64,000 nt of DNA from Microbulbifer flavimaris (GTDB lineage Bacteria > Pseudomonadota > Gammaproteobacteria > Pseudomonadales > Cellvibrionaceae). A model generated the notes under the pieces. That model was not told the DNA's origin. It made no database searches and saw only the letters and a list, made by a program, of their open reading frames with translations. The translations under genes were made by a program, and so were the position numbers. This document shows positions 8,948 to 21,138 of the stretch, piece after piece. The stretch is taken from the NCBI RefSeq assembly GCF_001641755.2, contig NZ_LRFG02000005.1, positions 248,001 through 312,000 on the forward strand, given 5' to 3'. Each line of letters opens with the position of its first letter. Position 1 is the first letter of the stretch.

Positions 8948-11900
8948 TTAAAGAGGAGCCATGCAGGCCATATAGACATCCAACTGGTTGAGTTCTGACG
9001 GCAGGCTGCCGAGGCTCAGGCGCACACGGTTGAAGTCCTGCTCCGAGGCGATCACGATCACTCGCTGGTCTACCGCGCCATCCACCTTGAACGCCACCAG
9101 TGAACTGCCGGTGGAACTGTCGCCAGTGGGCGTGTCGTTGAGCCAGGTGCTGATAGTGATGGTCTCCAGCAGCACCAGGTCGAGCAGGGTGGAGGGTTTT
9201 TCCACCAGGAAGCCAATCATATGGCGACCGGATAGCACCGAGGTTTTGGTGACATCCACGTAGGCATAACCACCAGCCCCCGCAGTGACTTCCAGTCGTG
9301 CGGCATCGGTAATCACGCTATTGGTAACGCGCCCCGGGCTGGTAACGGAACAGCCTGCGCAAGGTGCGATAATCCCTTTGTCCAGCTTGGACTCGCTGGT
9401 GGTGATTGGCTGGAAGTCGCCGAAGGACGCACAGCTCGCTGCCTGGTCGTCGTCACATACATCACCGACCCCGTCGTTATTGAAATCCGCTTGATCCTCA
9501 TTGGGTGTCTGCGGACAGTTGTCGACGTCGTTGTCGACACCATCACCGTCTGAGTCTGCATCACAGACATCACCGATACCGTCACCGTCCGCATCGAGCT
9601 GTGCCGGGTTGGGGATGGATGGGCAGTTGTCATCGCCGTCGTCAATACCGTCACCGTCGCGGTCGAGATCGCAGGCATCACCCAGTCCGTCGCCGTCACT
9701 GTCTTCCTGGCCGGGGTTGGCTACCAGCGGGCAGTTGTCGGTGTTGTCATCGGTGCCGTCGCCGTCCAGGTCGTCGTCACAGGCGTCGCCGATGCCATCG
9801 CCATCGCTGTCGGTCTGGTCTTCGTTGGCAGTCATGGGACAGTTGTCGCTGCCGTTATCGGCTCCGTCGCCATCGGCATCGCTGTCGCAGGCATCACCGA
9901 TGCCGTCACCGTCAACATCGGACTGATCCGCATTCGGTGCAGCTGGACAGTTATCCTCGCCATCGTCCAGACCGTCGTTATCGGTGTCGTTATCGGCATC
10001 ATAGGCGTCGCCGATACCGTCACCGTCCTGGTCGGCCTGATCCGGATTACTGTCGTTCGGACAGTTGTCTGAATCGCTGGCAATGTCATCACCATCCCGG
10101 TCCGCGTCACAGACATCGCCGATGCCATCGCCGTCGATATCTGACTGGTCCGCGTTCGCTATTGCCGGGCAATTATCCGCACCGTCCTCGATGCCATCGT
10201 TGTCGTCGTCCGAGTCACAGGCGTCACCGATGCTATCGCCATCCAGGTCCTCCTGGCCGGCGTTGGCGACTGACGGGCAGTTATCGGCATCGTCATTGAA
10301 ACCATCGCCGTCCTCGTCAGCGTCGCAGGCATTGCCGAACTCGTCGCCGTCCAGGTTGGCCTGGTCGCTGTTGGCGATGGTCGGGCAGTTGTCAGTGGTG
10401 TCCTCAACGCCATCGTTGTCATCGTCGTTGTCACAGGCATCCCCGAGCCCATCATTGTCGGTATCGGCCTGGGAGGGATTGGCGGTGGTCGGGCAGTTAT
10501 CGACATCGTTGTTGTCGCCGTCCCCGTCCACGTCGTCGTCACAGGCATCACCGATACCGTCACCATCCTGATCGGCCTGATCACTGTTGGCGGCGTTGGG
10601 GCAGTTGTCAGCCTCGTCGGGCAAGGTATCGCCGTCACTGTCGGTATTGTCGTCGCAGGCGTCACCGAAGCCGTCGCCATCGGTATCCGTCTGGTCCGTA
10701 TTGTCCGTCAGCGGGCAATTGTCGGTGCCGTTCTCGACACCGTCGCCGTCGCGGTCGCTGTCACAGGCATCGCCAATGCCGTCACCATCCTGGTCGGCCT
10801 GATCTGCATTGGCATTCGCGGGGCAGTTGTCGGAGTTGTCGTCAACACCGTCGCCGTCGTCATCGTTGTCGCAGGCGTTGCCAAGGTTGTCGCTGTCGGT
10901 ATCCAGTTGATCCGAATTGGCGGTGTTGGGGCAGTTGTCGGTATCGTTTTCGACCCCGTCACCATCGGTATCGGCATCACAGGCATCGCCGGTGCCGTCA
11001 CTGTCCTGATCGCTCTGGTCGGGGTTGGCTGTCTGCGGGCAGTTGTCTTCACCGCTGTCGATTCCGTCCTCGTCAGGGTCGGTCAGTGGATCACAGGCAT
11101 CGCCGATGCCGTCGTTGTCCGCATCTTCCTGACCGGGATTGGCGGTGTCCGGACAGTTGTCATGGGGATTGTTGCCGACACCGTCGCCATCGCGATCGGT
11201 ATCGCAGGCATCGCCAATATTGTCACCGTCCTGATCTTCCTGGCCGGCATTGGCGTCGGTGGGGCAGTTATCAGCGTCGTCTCCGATGCTATCGCCGTCG
11301 TCGTCGCTGTCGCAGGCGTCGCCGATGCCGTCGCTGTCGGTATCGGTCTGGTCCGGGTTGGCAATTGACGGGCAGTTGTCCTCGCCATCGTCCAGGCCGT
11401 CGTTGTCCGTGTCACTGTCGGTATCACAGGCGTCACCAATGCCGTCGTTGTCCTGGTCGGCCTGATCCGGGTTGGAGACTTCCGGGCAGTTGTCGTTGGC
11501 GTCGGTGTCGTCATCACCATCCCGGTCGTTGTCACAGGCGTCGCCGATACCGTCGCCGTCCAGGTCACCCTGCTCGCTGTTCGGCACTGCCGGACAATTG
11601 TCGGCATCGTTGTCGACATTGTCGCCGTCGAGGTCCTCGTCACAGGCATCCCCGATACCGTCACCATCGGCATCCGCCTGATCTTCATTGGGCAGGGCCG
11701 GGCAGTTATCGGTATCGTCATCGGTGCCATCATTGTCGTCGTCGGCATCACAGGCATCGCCGTTGCCATCGCCGTCCAGATCCGATTGGTCCTGGTTGGG
11801 GGCGTTGGTGCAGTTGTCATTGCCATCGGCGATGCCATCGTTGTCACTGTCGACAACGGTCAGGGTCTGAGTGTCAGTGGTTGTATTGGGTTTTCCCGAT

Positions 11901-11971
11901 TTGACGTCGGCGCTACAGGCGGCCAGGTGGGTGAATAGAATGACTAACAGAGCGAGAAACAAGCGCTTCAT
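8948..11971 (-). CDS. Lipoprotein with 22 thrombospondin type 3 repeats
   Basis: The 1007-residue protein begins with a lipoprotein signal ending in the lipobox LAAC. It then carries 22 tandem units with a DNCP core (DNCT in the first) and the calcium-binding pattern DxDGDGIGDACD, which is the thrombospondin type 3 signature. The array spans roughly residues 40-840. A C-terminal segment of about 160 residues starts near CASFGDFQPITTSESK, contains a CAGCS motif, and is probably a beta-rich globular domain. In other proteins TSP3 arrays bind many Ca2+ ions and form a rigid wire-like stalk, so an outer-surface adhesion or OmpA-like spacer role is plausible but not shown. ATG 11971 has a GGAG site 10 nt upstream. 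One repeat has Tyr in place of its second Cys. Confidence 0.9.
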   Translation of the reverse strand: MKRLFLALLVILFTHLAACSADVKSGKPNTTTDTQTLTVVDSDNDGIADGNDNCTNAPNQDQSDLDGDGNGDACDADDDNDGTDDDTDNCPALPNEDQADADGDGIGDACDEDLDGDNVDNDADNCPAVPNSEQGDLDGDGIGDACDNDRDGDDDTDANDNCPEVSNPDQADQDNDGIGDACDTDSDTDNDGLDDGEDNCPSIANPDQTDTDSDGIGDACDSDDDGDSIGDDADNCPTDANAGQEDQDGDNIGDACDTDRDGDGVGNNPHDNCPDTANPGQEDADNDGIGDACDPLTDPDEDGIDSGEDNCPQTANPDQSDQDSDGTGDACDADTDGDGVENDTDNCPNTANSDQLDTDSDNLGNACDNDDDGDGVDDNSDNCPANANADQADQDGDGIGDACDSDRDGDGVENGTDNCPLTDNTDQTDTDGDGFGDACDDNTDSDGDTLPDEADNCPNAANSDQADQDGDGIGDACDDDVDGDGDNNDVDNCPTTANPSQADTDNDGLGDACDNDDDNDGVEDTTDNCPTIANSDQANLDGDEFGNACDADEDGDGFNDDADNCPSVANAGQEDLDGDSIGDACDSDDDNDGIEDGADNCPAIANADQSDIDGDGIGDVCDADRDGDDIASDSDNCPNDSNPDQADQDGDGIGDAYDADNDTDNDGLDDGEDNCPAAPNADQSDVDGDGIGDACDSDADGDGADNGSDNCPMTANEDQTDSDGDGIGDACDDDLDGDGTDDNTDNCPLVANPGQEDSDGDGLGDACDLDRDGDGIDDGDDNCPSIPNPAQLDADGDGIGDVCDADSDGDGVDNDVDNCPQTPNEDQADFNNDGVGDVCDDDQAASCASFGDFQPITTSESKLDKGIIAPCAGCSVTSPGRVTNSVITDAARLEVTAGAGGYAYVDVTKTSVLSGRHMIGFLVEKPSTLLDLVLLETITISTWLNDTPTGDSSTGSSLVAFKVDGAVDQRVIVIASEQDFNRVRLSLGSLPSELNQLDVYMACMAPL
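9430..11860 (-). repeat. Tandem array encoding 22 TSP3 units
   Basis: The DNA repeats with a period of roughly 100-115 bp, and each period encodes one DNCP...DGDGIGDACD unit. Wobble positions differ strongly between copies. The array therefore looks old or held by selection on the protein rather than recently amplified. Confidence 0.85.
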
Positions 11972-11977
11972 GAACAA

Positions 11978-12415
11978 TCTCCGGAGAACAAAAGTCCTTT
12001 TTGTTATCTGTCTGAGGCTGGAGACGTATCGGAGATAGGGTGGGCAACTGCAGCTCGGTTTCCGGTAGCGGGGATCATCCTGACCCCGCCGCCAGAGGCC
12101 GCTGGTTGCCTGTTCCTACAACGTTACTTCCTTGTAACCTCGGGGTGTCGCCGGGTGGCGTGCTGTCCCCTGTCCTTTTATCGGTCGATATTGCGGAACG
12201 AATTAATATTTTTATCCGTGATGCGTTTCTAATCTAAATTTTGAACCAAGTCTAAGTTTTGGCGCGGGAGTGTTCGACTTTGTCATGCATTTCCCGACTG
12301 TCTGTTCAAACCTGCCCCCGCACTTCCGGAATGATCCTCTCGGCTGTCGGTTCCGAATATGGCTAGTTGGCGTGCTGGAGCACCGTTAGACTTGCCTTTG
12401 AAAGGAGGGGGGAGG
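11978..12415. other. Divergent intergenic region, no gene recognised
   Basis: This 438-bp stretch separates the minus-strand TSP3 lipoprotein from the plus-strand alkylation-repair operon, so it must hold both promoters. The part near 12195-12260 is AT-rich compared with the rest and is the likeliest promoter zone. A 65-codon open frame at 12040-12237 has no recognisable features. A strong purine-rich ribosome-binding site at about 12401-12414 precedes ATG 12416. Confidence 0.5.
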
Positions 12416-13879
12416 ATGACAACACTGGATCCCGAGACCTGTGCCAGGGCCCGAATGGCCCGGGACAGCCGATTCGATGGGCGCTTTTTTGTCGCGGTCC
12501 GGACGACCGGGATTTTCTGCCGCCCGGTTTGCCCGGCGCGCCCGCCGCTGGAGCGGAATGTGAGCTATTTCTCCTCTGCCGCCGAGGCGGCGCAGGCGGG
12601 GTACCGCCCCTGCCTCCGTTGCCGCCCCGACGCAGCGCCGGGCAGTCCTGCCTGGGGTCTTGTCTCCACGACCGTGCAAAGAGCCCTGCAGTTGATGCGC
12701 AGCGAGCGTGAGGCGGTGTCTGTCGAGGAGTTGGCGGCACGGCTGGGAGTGAGCAGCCGCTATCTGCGCCGATTGTTTTCCGAACACCTCGGTGCAAGCC
12801 CCCTGTCGATATGGCAGGCGGAGCGGGCCCTGTTTGCTTACGGGCTGTTACGCGACACCAGTCTGCCGGTGGCTGAGATCGCTTTTGCCGCGGGGTTCGG
12901 CAGCCTGCGGCGTTTCAATGCCGTTTTCAGGCAGGTGTACCAGCGCACCCCGACTGAGGTGCGGCGGGAGGGGAACGCAGTGCCGCTCAGCCGTGGTAGC
13001 TCAGTGGTACGGCTGCAGCTCGCCTATCGTCCGCCGTTCGACTGGGGGCAGTTGCTGGCATTTTTCCGGCCCAGGGCACTACCGGGTGTGGAGCAGGTGG
13101 TGGACGAAATTTACCAGCGCAGTTTTTCTATCGATGGTCAGCACGGGTTTCTGCGCGTGGAGAATGAATCGGCCCGCAATCGGCTGCTGGTCGAGGTTCA
13201 TGGTCAGGTCGGTGCATCCCTTTACCTGATCAACCGGCGGTTGCGCCGCCTTTTTGACCTGGATGCGGATACGGACGAGATAGAGAAAGTTCTTCGTCAG
13301 GATTCCCTGCTGGACAGGCAGATCTGCCGCTGCCCGGGTACCCGCCTGCCGGGAGCCTGGGATCCATTCGAATACGCCCTGCGGGCGATTCTCGGCCAGC
13401 AGATTTCCGTAGCGGCAGCCACCACCATCGCTGGGCGCCTGGTCGCTCAATATGGAACTCTGGTCCCCGACGAACAAGGGTGCGAATATCGGTTGTTTCC
13501 CACAGCAGAACAACTGGCGGAGGCCGATTTCTCCGGGCTCGGGCTGACCCGCAAGCGCGCGGAGACCCTGCGCACTTTTGTCAGGGCCGTGCTGGACGGT
13601 CGGGTGGATTTCAACGAGCCCGATCTGGAGGCGTGGTGTACCCGTGTCACCGCACTGCCGGGTATCGGTGACTGGACGGCCCAGTACATCGCCATGCGCG
13701 GGCTGTCGATGCCCGATGCCTTTCCCGCTTCGGACCTGGGTATCCTGAAGGCCCTGGGCGAGGGGCAGGAAAAGGCAAAACCAAAAGATGCGCTCGCCAG
13801 GGCAGAAATGTGGCGCCCCTGGCGTGCCTATGGAGCGCTGCTGTTGTGGCAGTCCCTGAACCCGGAGAAACAGTCATGA
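12416..13879 (+). CDS. Ada-like/AraC/AlkA fusion: DNA-3-methyladenine glycosylase II with regulatory domains
   Basis: The 487-residue protein joins three parts. The first is an Ada-type zinc-binding methyl-phosphotriester domain (RFFVAVRTTGIFCRPVCPAR, then CLRC; four Cys ligands). The second is an AraC-type helix-turn-helix region (VEELAARLGVSSRYLRRLF). The third is a C-terminal AlkA glycosylase, with ILGQQISVAAATTIAGRL and the helix-hairpin-helix plus catalytic Asp segment LPGIGDWTAQYIAMRG. The protein should sense alkylated DNA through transfer of a methyl group to a Cys, activate transcription, and excise alkylated bases. ATG 12416 follows a very strong GGAGGGGGGAGG-type site, so it is preferred over ATG 12359. 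Its stop overlaps the start of ogt (ATGA). Confidence 0.93.
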   Translation: MTTLDPETCARARMARDSRFDGRFFVAVRTTGIFCRPVCPARPPLERNVSYFSSAAEAAQAGYRPCLRCRPDAAPGSPAWGLVSTTVQRALQLMRSEREAVSVEELAARLGVSSRYLRRLFSEHLGASPLSIWQAERALFAYGLLRDTSLPVAEIAFAAGFGSLRRFNAVFRQVYQRTPTEVRREGNAVPLSRGSSVVRLQLAYRPPFDWGQLLAFFRPRALPGVEQVVDEIYQRSFSIDGQHGFLRVENESARNRLLVEVHGQVGASLYLINRRLRRLFDLDADTDEIEKVLRQDSLLDRQICRCPGTRLPGAWDPFEYALRAILGQQISVAAATTIAGRLVAQYGTLVPDEQGCEYRLFPTAEQLAEADFSGLGLTRKRAETLRTFVRAVLDGRVDFNEPDLEAWCTRVTALPGIGDWTAQYIAMRGLSMPDAFPASDLGILKALGEGQEKAKPKDALARAEMWRPWRAYGALLLWQSLNPEKQS

Positions 13880-14376
13880 TCCATTACAAGATTTATCCCA
13901 CTACCATGGGGCAGGCGGTGATCGCGGCTGACACTCAGGGGTTGGTTGCCTTGCGTTTTCCGACCGAGACGCGCCCCTGGCAGGCGCCGCCTGACTGGCA
14001 GCGAGGGGCTTCTGCGCTGACAGACCGGGCCGCCGCACAGTTGGCAGAGTACCTGGCCGGGGAGCGGCTCAATTTTGACCTGCCGTTGAATCCCCCCGGC
14101 ACCGAGTTCCAGTGCCGGGTGTGGGAGGCATTGCAGTCTATTCCCTACGGTGAGACCCGCAGCTATCGCCAGCAGGCCGAGGCACTGGGCAACCTCAAGG
14201 CAATCCGTGCCGTGGCCCGGGCCAACGGGGCCAACCCTATTGCCATTGTGATTCCCTGCCACCGGGTCATCGGCGCGGACGGCAGCCTGACCGGTTACGC
14301 CGGCGGACTGGAAATGAAGGCCCGCCTGCTGACCCTGGAGGGCGCGCGCTTCGCGGATCAGCCCCGCCTGATATGA
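13876..14376 (+). CDS. ogt: Methylated-DNA-[protein]-cysteine S-methyltransferase
   Basis: This 166-residue suicide enzyme removes methyl groups from O6-methylguanine by transferring them to its own cysteine. The active-site motif VIPCHRVIG is present with Cys128. The helix-turn-helix segment ([15 protein letters not shown]) and the recognition part ([17 protein letters not shown]) are in the expected order. The ATG overlaps the stop of the upstream Ada/AlkA fusion by four bases, so the two are translationally coupled and form an adaptive-response repair operon. The length fits Ogt rather than full Ada; the missing Ada N-terminal domain is on the upstream protein. Confidence 0.95.
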   Translation: MIHYKIYPTTMGQAVIAADTQGLVALRFPTETRPWQAPPDWQRGASALTDRAAAQLAEYLAGERLNFDLPLNPPGTEFQCRVWEALQSIPYGETRSYRQQAEALGNLKAIRAVARANGANPIAIVIPCHRVIGADGSLTGYAGGLEMKARLLTLEGARFADQPRLI

Positions 14377-14462
14377 CCGGTGCACCCGGCGCGGCGCTGG
14401 TCATGAGCGCCCCTGACCGGGATAATGGGAGGCTTGTGCCAGGCAACGGAACCGGAGGTCAA

Positions 14463-14993
14463 ATGCTGTACAGACTGGGAACAAAAGAGCCGCAGCTGGA
14501 GGGTGAAGGGCACTACATTGCCCCCGGGGCCCACGTGATCGGCAATGTGCGAATGCTCAGTCACAGCTCGGTCTGGTTCAACGCGGTAGTGCGCGGGGAT
14601 TGCGACCGGATCACCATCGGCGAACACAGCAACGTGCAGGACGGAGCCGTTCTGCACACGGATCCGGGGGTTCAACTGTCCATCGGTACCGGTGTGACCA
14701 TCGGGCACAAGGTGATGCTGCACGGCTGCACCATTGGCGACTACAGCCTGATCGGCATCAACGCCGTGGTGCTGAACGGAGCCAGGATCGGCAAGTGCTG
14801 TATCATTGGCGCCAATGCGCTGGTGACCGAGAACGCGGAAATCCCCGATTACTCCATGGTGCTCGGCAGCCCCGGCAAAGTGGTGAAGACGCTGGATGAG
14901 TCGATGTTCGAGTTGCTGAAGGCAAGCAGTGATCACTACGCGGCCAACGGGCGGCGTTTCGCAGAAGAATTGGTACCGGTTTCCGAATCCTGA
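14463..14993 (+). CDS. Gamma-carbonic-anhydrase-like hexapeptide-repeat protein (YrdA/PaaY type)
   Basis: The 176-residue protein is a left-handed beta-helix with repeated hexapeptides ([52 protein letters not shown]). The WFNAVVRGD motif and the metal-ligand histidines ([13 protein letters not shown]) match the gamma-class carbonic anhydrase superfamily, which binds a metal at trimer interfaces. Actual anhydrase activity is not certain in this branch. ATG 14463 has a GGAGGT site just upstream. The in-frame region back to 14373 has no domain features. It lies within the run ogt to DUF1289, whose members overlap or are closely spaced. Confidence 0.9.
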   Translation: MLYRLGTKEPQLEGEGHYIAPGAHVIGNVRMLSHSSVWFNAVVRGDCDRITIGEHSNVQDGAVLHTDPGVQLSIGTGVTIGHKVMLHGCTIGDYSLIGINAVVLNGARIGKCCIIGANALVTENAEIPDYSMVLGSPGKVVKTLDESMFELLKASSDHYAANGRRFAEELVPVSES

Positions 14994-15208
14994 TGTCAGA
15001 GAAAGTGATAGCCAGAGTGGTCACGGCCGAGAGGCCGGTGCGCTCCCCCTGTGTCTCCGTCTGCGCCCTGAATGAGCAGGATGTGTGTGAGGGCTGCTTC
15101 CGTACCGGTATGGAAATCAGCCGCTGGGGGAGCATGACCAATGACGAGCGCCGCGCGGTTTTGCAAAGCTGCACTGAGCGGGCACGCTCCATGGGCCGGA
15201 TCTGGTAG
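14993..15208 (+). CDS. DUF1289 family small cysteine-rich protein
   Basis: This 71-residue protein has the family core SPCVSVCALNEQDVCEGCFRT followed by EISRWGSMTNDERRAVLQ. The four clustered cysteines suggest a metal-binding knuckle. The start overlaps the stop of the preceding gene (TGATG), which indicates translational coupling. Family function is not established; members often sit beside carbonic-anhydrase-like genes, as here. Confidence 0.9.
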   Translation: MSEKVIARVVTAERPVRSPCVSVCALNEQDVCEGCFRTGMEISRWGSMTNDERRAVLQSCTERARSMGRIW

Positions 15209-15250
15209 TCCGGCCACCGAATAAGATCGACATATTCAATCTGCACCAGA

Positions 15251-15276
15251 GCCGTGCGAGGTTTACCTCGTGCGGC
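15251..15276 (+). promoter_or_regulatory. Hairpin in the dnaE leader
   Basis: Two 11-nt arms (15251-15261 and 15266-15276) can pair completely with two G-U pairs around a TTTA loop. No T run follows directly, so it is not a normal terminator. It sits 42 bp before the dnaE start and may shape the mRNA leader or weakly end the upstream operon. Confidence 0.45.
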
Positions 15277-15318
15277 GCACCCGGATAAAAAACGGGTGAC
15301 ACCGACGTAATAAAAAAT

Positions 15319-18846
<3,528 letters not shown>

Positions 18847-18940
18847 TTACCCTCAGGGTCGACTGGCTGGTTCTCTGCGAGTAAGCTATCCCGCCATAAA
18901 TAGCCCTCCGGGATGACCAGAGTTAAAAGGCGCGTATTGC

Positions 18941-19897
18941 ATGAATTTCAATTTTCTCGAATTTGAACAGCCGATCGCCGAGCTGGAGAGCAAGATCAAA
19001 GAGCTCCAGCATGTGGGCGACGATAACGAGCTGAATATCGCCGACGAAGTGGCCCGGCTGCGGGAAAAGAGCAAGAACCTCACCGAGTCCATCTACAGTG
19101 ACCTGACGCCCTGGCAGGTGGTTCAGGTGGCGCGCCACCCGCAGCGCCCCTATAGCAAGGACTATATCGAGCGTATGTTCACCGACTGGGATGAGCTCCA
19201 TGGCGACCGCCACTTCGGCGACGACAGAGCGATCATCTCCGGTATCGCACGCCTCGACGGCAAGCCGGTGGCGGTGATCGGTGAGGAAAAGGGCCGCAGC
19301 GTCAACGACAAGGTGGCGCGCAACTTCGGTATGCCGAAGCCGGAGGGCTACCGCAAGGCCCTGCGGATCATGGAGATGGCGGAGCGCTTCGGCCTGCCGG
19401 TACTGACCCTGATTGATACCCCGGGAGCTTACCCGGGTATCGACAGTGAAGAGCGCGGCATCAGTGAGGCCATCGCCCAGAACCTGGCGGTGATGTCCCG
19501 GCTGCGCACACCCATTATCTGCACCGTGATCGGTGAGGGCTCGTCCGGCGGTGCGCTGGCCATCGGTGTCGGTGACCAGCTCAATATGTTGCAGTATTCC
19601 ACCTACTTTGTGATCTCCCCGGAAGGTTGCGCCAACATTATCTGGAAGACCGTGGAAAAGGCGCCGCTGGCGGCAGAGGCCATGGGGGTGACTTCCACTG
19701 TGCTCGAAGAGCTGGGCATTGTGGATGAGACCATCGAAGAACCCCTCGGCGGGGCCCATCGCGATCCGGAGGCAATGGCCGGACGCCTGCAGGAGCGCCT
19801 GACCGAGCAGCTGGAACAGCTGCGCAAGGTGCCCATCGACGAGTTGCTGGAAAAGCGCTACCAGCGCCTGATGAGCTACGGCAATATCACGTCCTGA
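18941..19897 (+). CDS. accA: Acetyl-CoA carboxylase carboxyltransferase subunit alpha
   Basis: This 318-residue subunit transfers the carboxyl group from biotin to acetyl-CoA in the first step of fatty acid synthesis, working with AccD. Family landmarks are [18 protein letters not shown] at the N-terminus, the oxyanion-hole glycines in [15 protein letters not shown], and [12 protein letters not shown]. It follows dnaE by 94 bp and ends at a strong terminator, so it closes the dnaE-accA unit. Confidence 0.98.
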   Translation: MNFNFLEFEQPIAELESKIKELQHVGDDNELNIADEVARLREKSKNLTESIYSDLTPWQVVQVARHPQRPYSKDYIERMFTDWDELHGDRHFGDDRAIISGIARLDGKPVAVIGEEKGRSVNDKVARNFGMPKPEGYRKALRIMEMAERFGLPVLTLIDTPGAYPGIDSEERGISEAIAQNLAVMSRLRTPIICTVIGEGSSGGALAIGVGDQLNMLQYSTYFVISPEGCANIIWKTVEKAPLAAEAMGVTSTVLEELGIVDETIEEPLGGAHRDPEAMAGRLQERLTEQLEQLRKVPIDELLEKRYQRLMSYGNITS

Positions 19898-19921
19898 TCA
19901 CGGGGCCGGTACCGAAAGAAC

Positions 19922-19956
19922 AAAAGGCCGCAACACATGGTGTTGCGGCCTTTTTT
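19922..19956. terminator. Strong rho-independent terminator between convergent accA and degV
   Basis: A perfect 11-bp stem (19926-19936 with 19940-19950) has a 3-nt loop. Six T residues follow on the plus strand and four A residues precede it. It can therefore serve accA fully and the minus-strand gene partly. Confidence 0.92.
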
Positions 19957-19985
19957 GTGCCTGTTGCCCCTGCGCAGGGGCAGTA

Positions 19986-20894
19986 TCAGGGAGTCTCTGA
20001 GGCCAGTGCCAGGGCTACGGTCTCGGGTCCCAGGTTGATACCGCCGGACAGGCTCATCACCGTCTTGTAGACCTTCACGTTGTGCTCCTGCGCGACTTTT
20101 TCCAGGTTGGCGAAGCCCGGGACTTTCTCCAGGTCCTGCAGCTTGCCGGCAATGCTGACCACGATCGAAGGCATCAGCAAATCGTTTGCCCGGATCTTGT
20201 CGATGGCCAGCTGGAACAGTGACTGGGTGCAGTTCTCAAAGCCGCGGACCGTGTCGGTCACAGTGGATCCAGAATGGTGGATGGAAAGGATGGGATGCAG
20301 CTTCAGCAGGCGTGCGGCCATGGCCTTGAACCAGCTGATGCTGTTCTCATTCTTGCTGCGCGCCCGCTCGCGCACGTAGTAGACATCCTTGATCGCCGCG
20401 TAGCCGTGAATATTGCGGCGAAAATCCTCGGCCCGCTGTTTGATCTCGGCGGCCTCGAGACCCCGTTGAATCAGCGACAGGGTATAAAGTGCCAGCAGCC
20501 CCTGACCGCAGAACAGGGTGTGGGAGTCGACGGCGTGGACATTCAGCTCGTCATTGGCGCTGGTCGCAGAGAGGTTCTTTACCGCAACTTCGGCATTGGC
20601 GAAGGTCGGGCTGTTGGTGCCGTTAATGGTCTGGACGATGATGTCCTTGCGCCCCTTCTTGACCAGCTTTTTGATGATGCTCTCAATTTCCGCGGTAGGC
20701 GCTGGGCCGGTCAGGATCTGGTGAGAGCGGTCCACCAGTGACAGTGTGTAGAAGTGGGCCATCTGCGCCGGGTTGCGCTGGTCACCGAAGGTGTCCTTGC
20801 CAACGCTGACAGTGTGAGGCAACACGGGGATGGAGAATTTGCGCAGAAACTCATCCGGCAGATCGCAACCGGAATCTACAACGAGCTGGACCAT
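19986..20894 (-). CDS. DegV family protein
   Basis: The 302-residue protein opens with LVVDSGCDLPDEFLRKFSIPVLPHTVSVG, the DegV fold start. It also has the TGPAPTAEIESIIKKL and NGTNSPTFANAE segments, matching the family that binds a fatty acid in a deep pocket. In Firmicutes such proteins deliver exogenous fatty acids to FakA. A role in lipid handling is only inferred here, since no fakA-like gene is present. The gene is convergent with accA and separated from it by a terminator. Confidence 0.85.
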   Translation of the reverse strand: MVQLVVDSGCDLPDEFLRKFSIPVLPHTVSVGKDTFGDQRNPAQMAHFYTLSLVDRSHQILTGPAPTAEIESIIKKLVKKGRKDIIVQTINGTNSPTFANAEVAVKNLSATSANDELNVHAVDSHTLFCGQGLLALYTLSLIQRGLEAAEIKQRAEDFRRNIHGYAAIKDVYYVRERARSKNENSISWFKAMAARLLKLHPILSIHHSGSTVTDTVRGFENCTQSLFQLAIDKIRANDLLMPSIVVSIAGKLQDLEKVPGFANLEKVAQEHNVKVYKTVMSLSGGINLGPETVALALASETP

Positions 20895-21087
20895 GGGTAA
20901 CTCTGTACATCAATTATTTTGAGAATTGCCGCACAATCTATCACTTGCTTGCGGGCAACGGTAGACAAAATGGTACGGAGGTATGGGTTTTTCCGTTCGC
21001 TTAGTGGTGGTGGGTCGTTCGAAAACGGCAGGGGAACCCGGTCGATTCTTGCTCGTTTACAGGCGGGCCATGCAGCCCCTGGGTGCG

Positions 21088-21114
21088 CAACCCGTACGTT
21101 GAGTACGGGTTGCC
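21088..21114 (-). terminator. Perfect inverted repeat downstream of the sugar transporter
   Basis: Eleven-nt arms (21088-21098 and 21104-21114) are perfectly complementary around a 5-nt loop, 24 bp after the transporter stop on the minus strand. No T run follows, so it may be a mRNA 3' stabiliser or a weak terminator. Confidence 0.45.
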
Positions 21115-21138
21115 GGTATTGGGGCAGTGTGGAGGCGG

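Noticed and set aside
9313..11904. Many plus- and minus-strand frames rich in Arg/His, Ser/Pro or Thr/Met inside the TSP3 gene
   Set aside because: All overlap the well-supported TSP3 coding frame and reflect its repeated GC-rich codons.
12040..12237. 65-codon plus-strand frame upstream of the Ada/AlkA fusion
   Set aside because: No ribosome-binding site or domain; it lies in a divergent promoter region.
20274..20741. 155-codon plus-strand frame within degV
   Set aside because: It is antisense to a conserved DegV frame and has no recognisable features.
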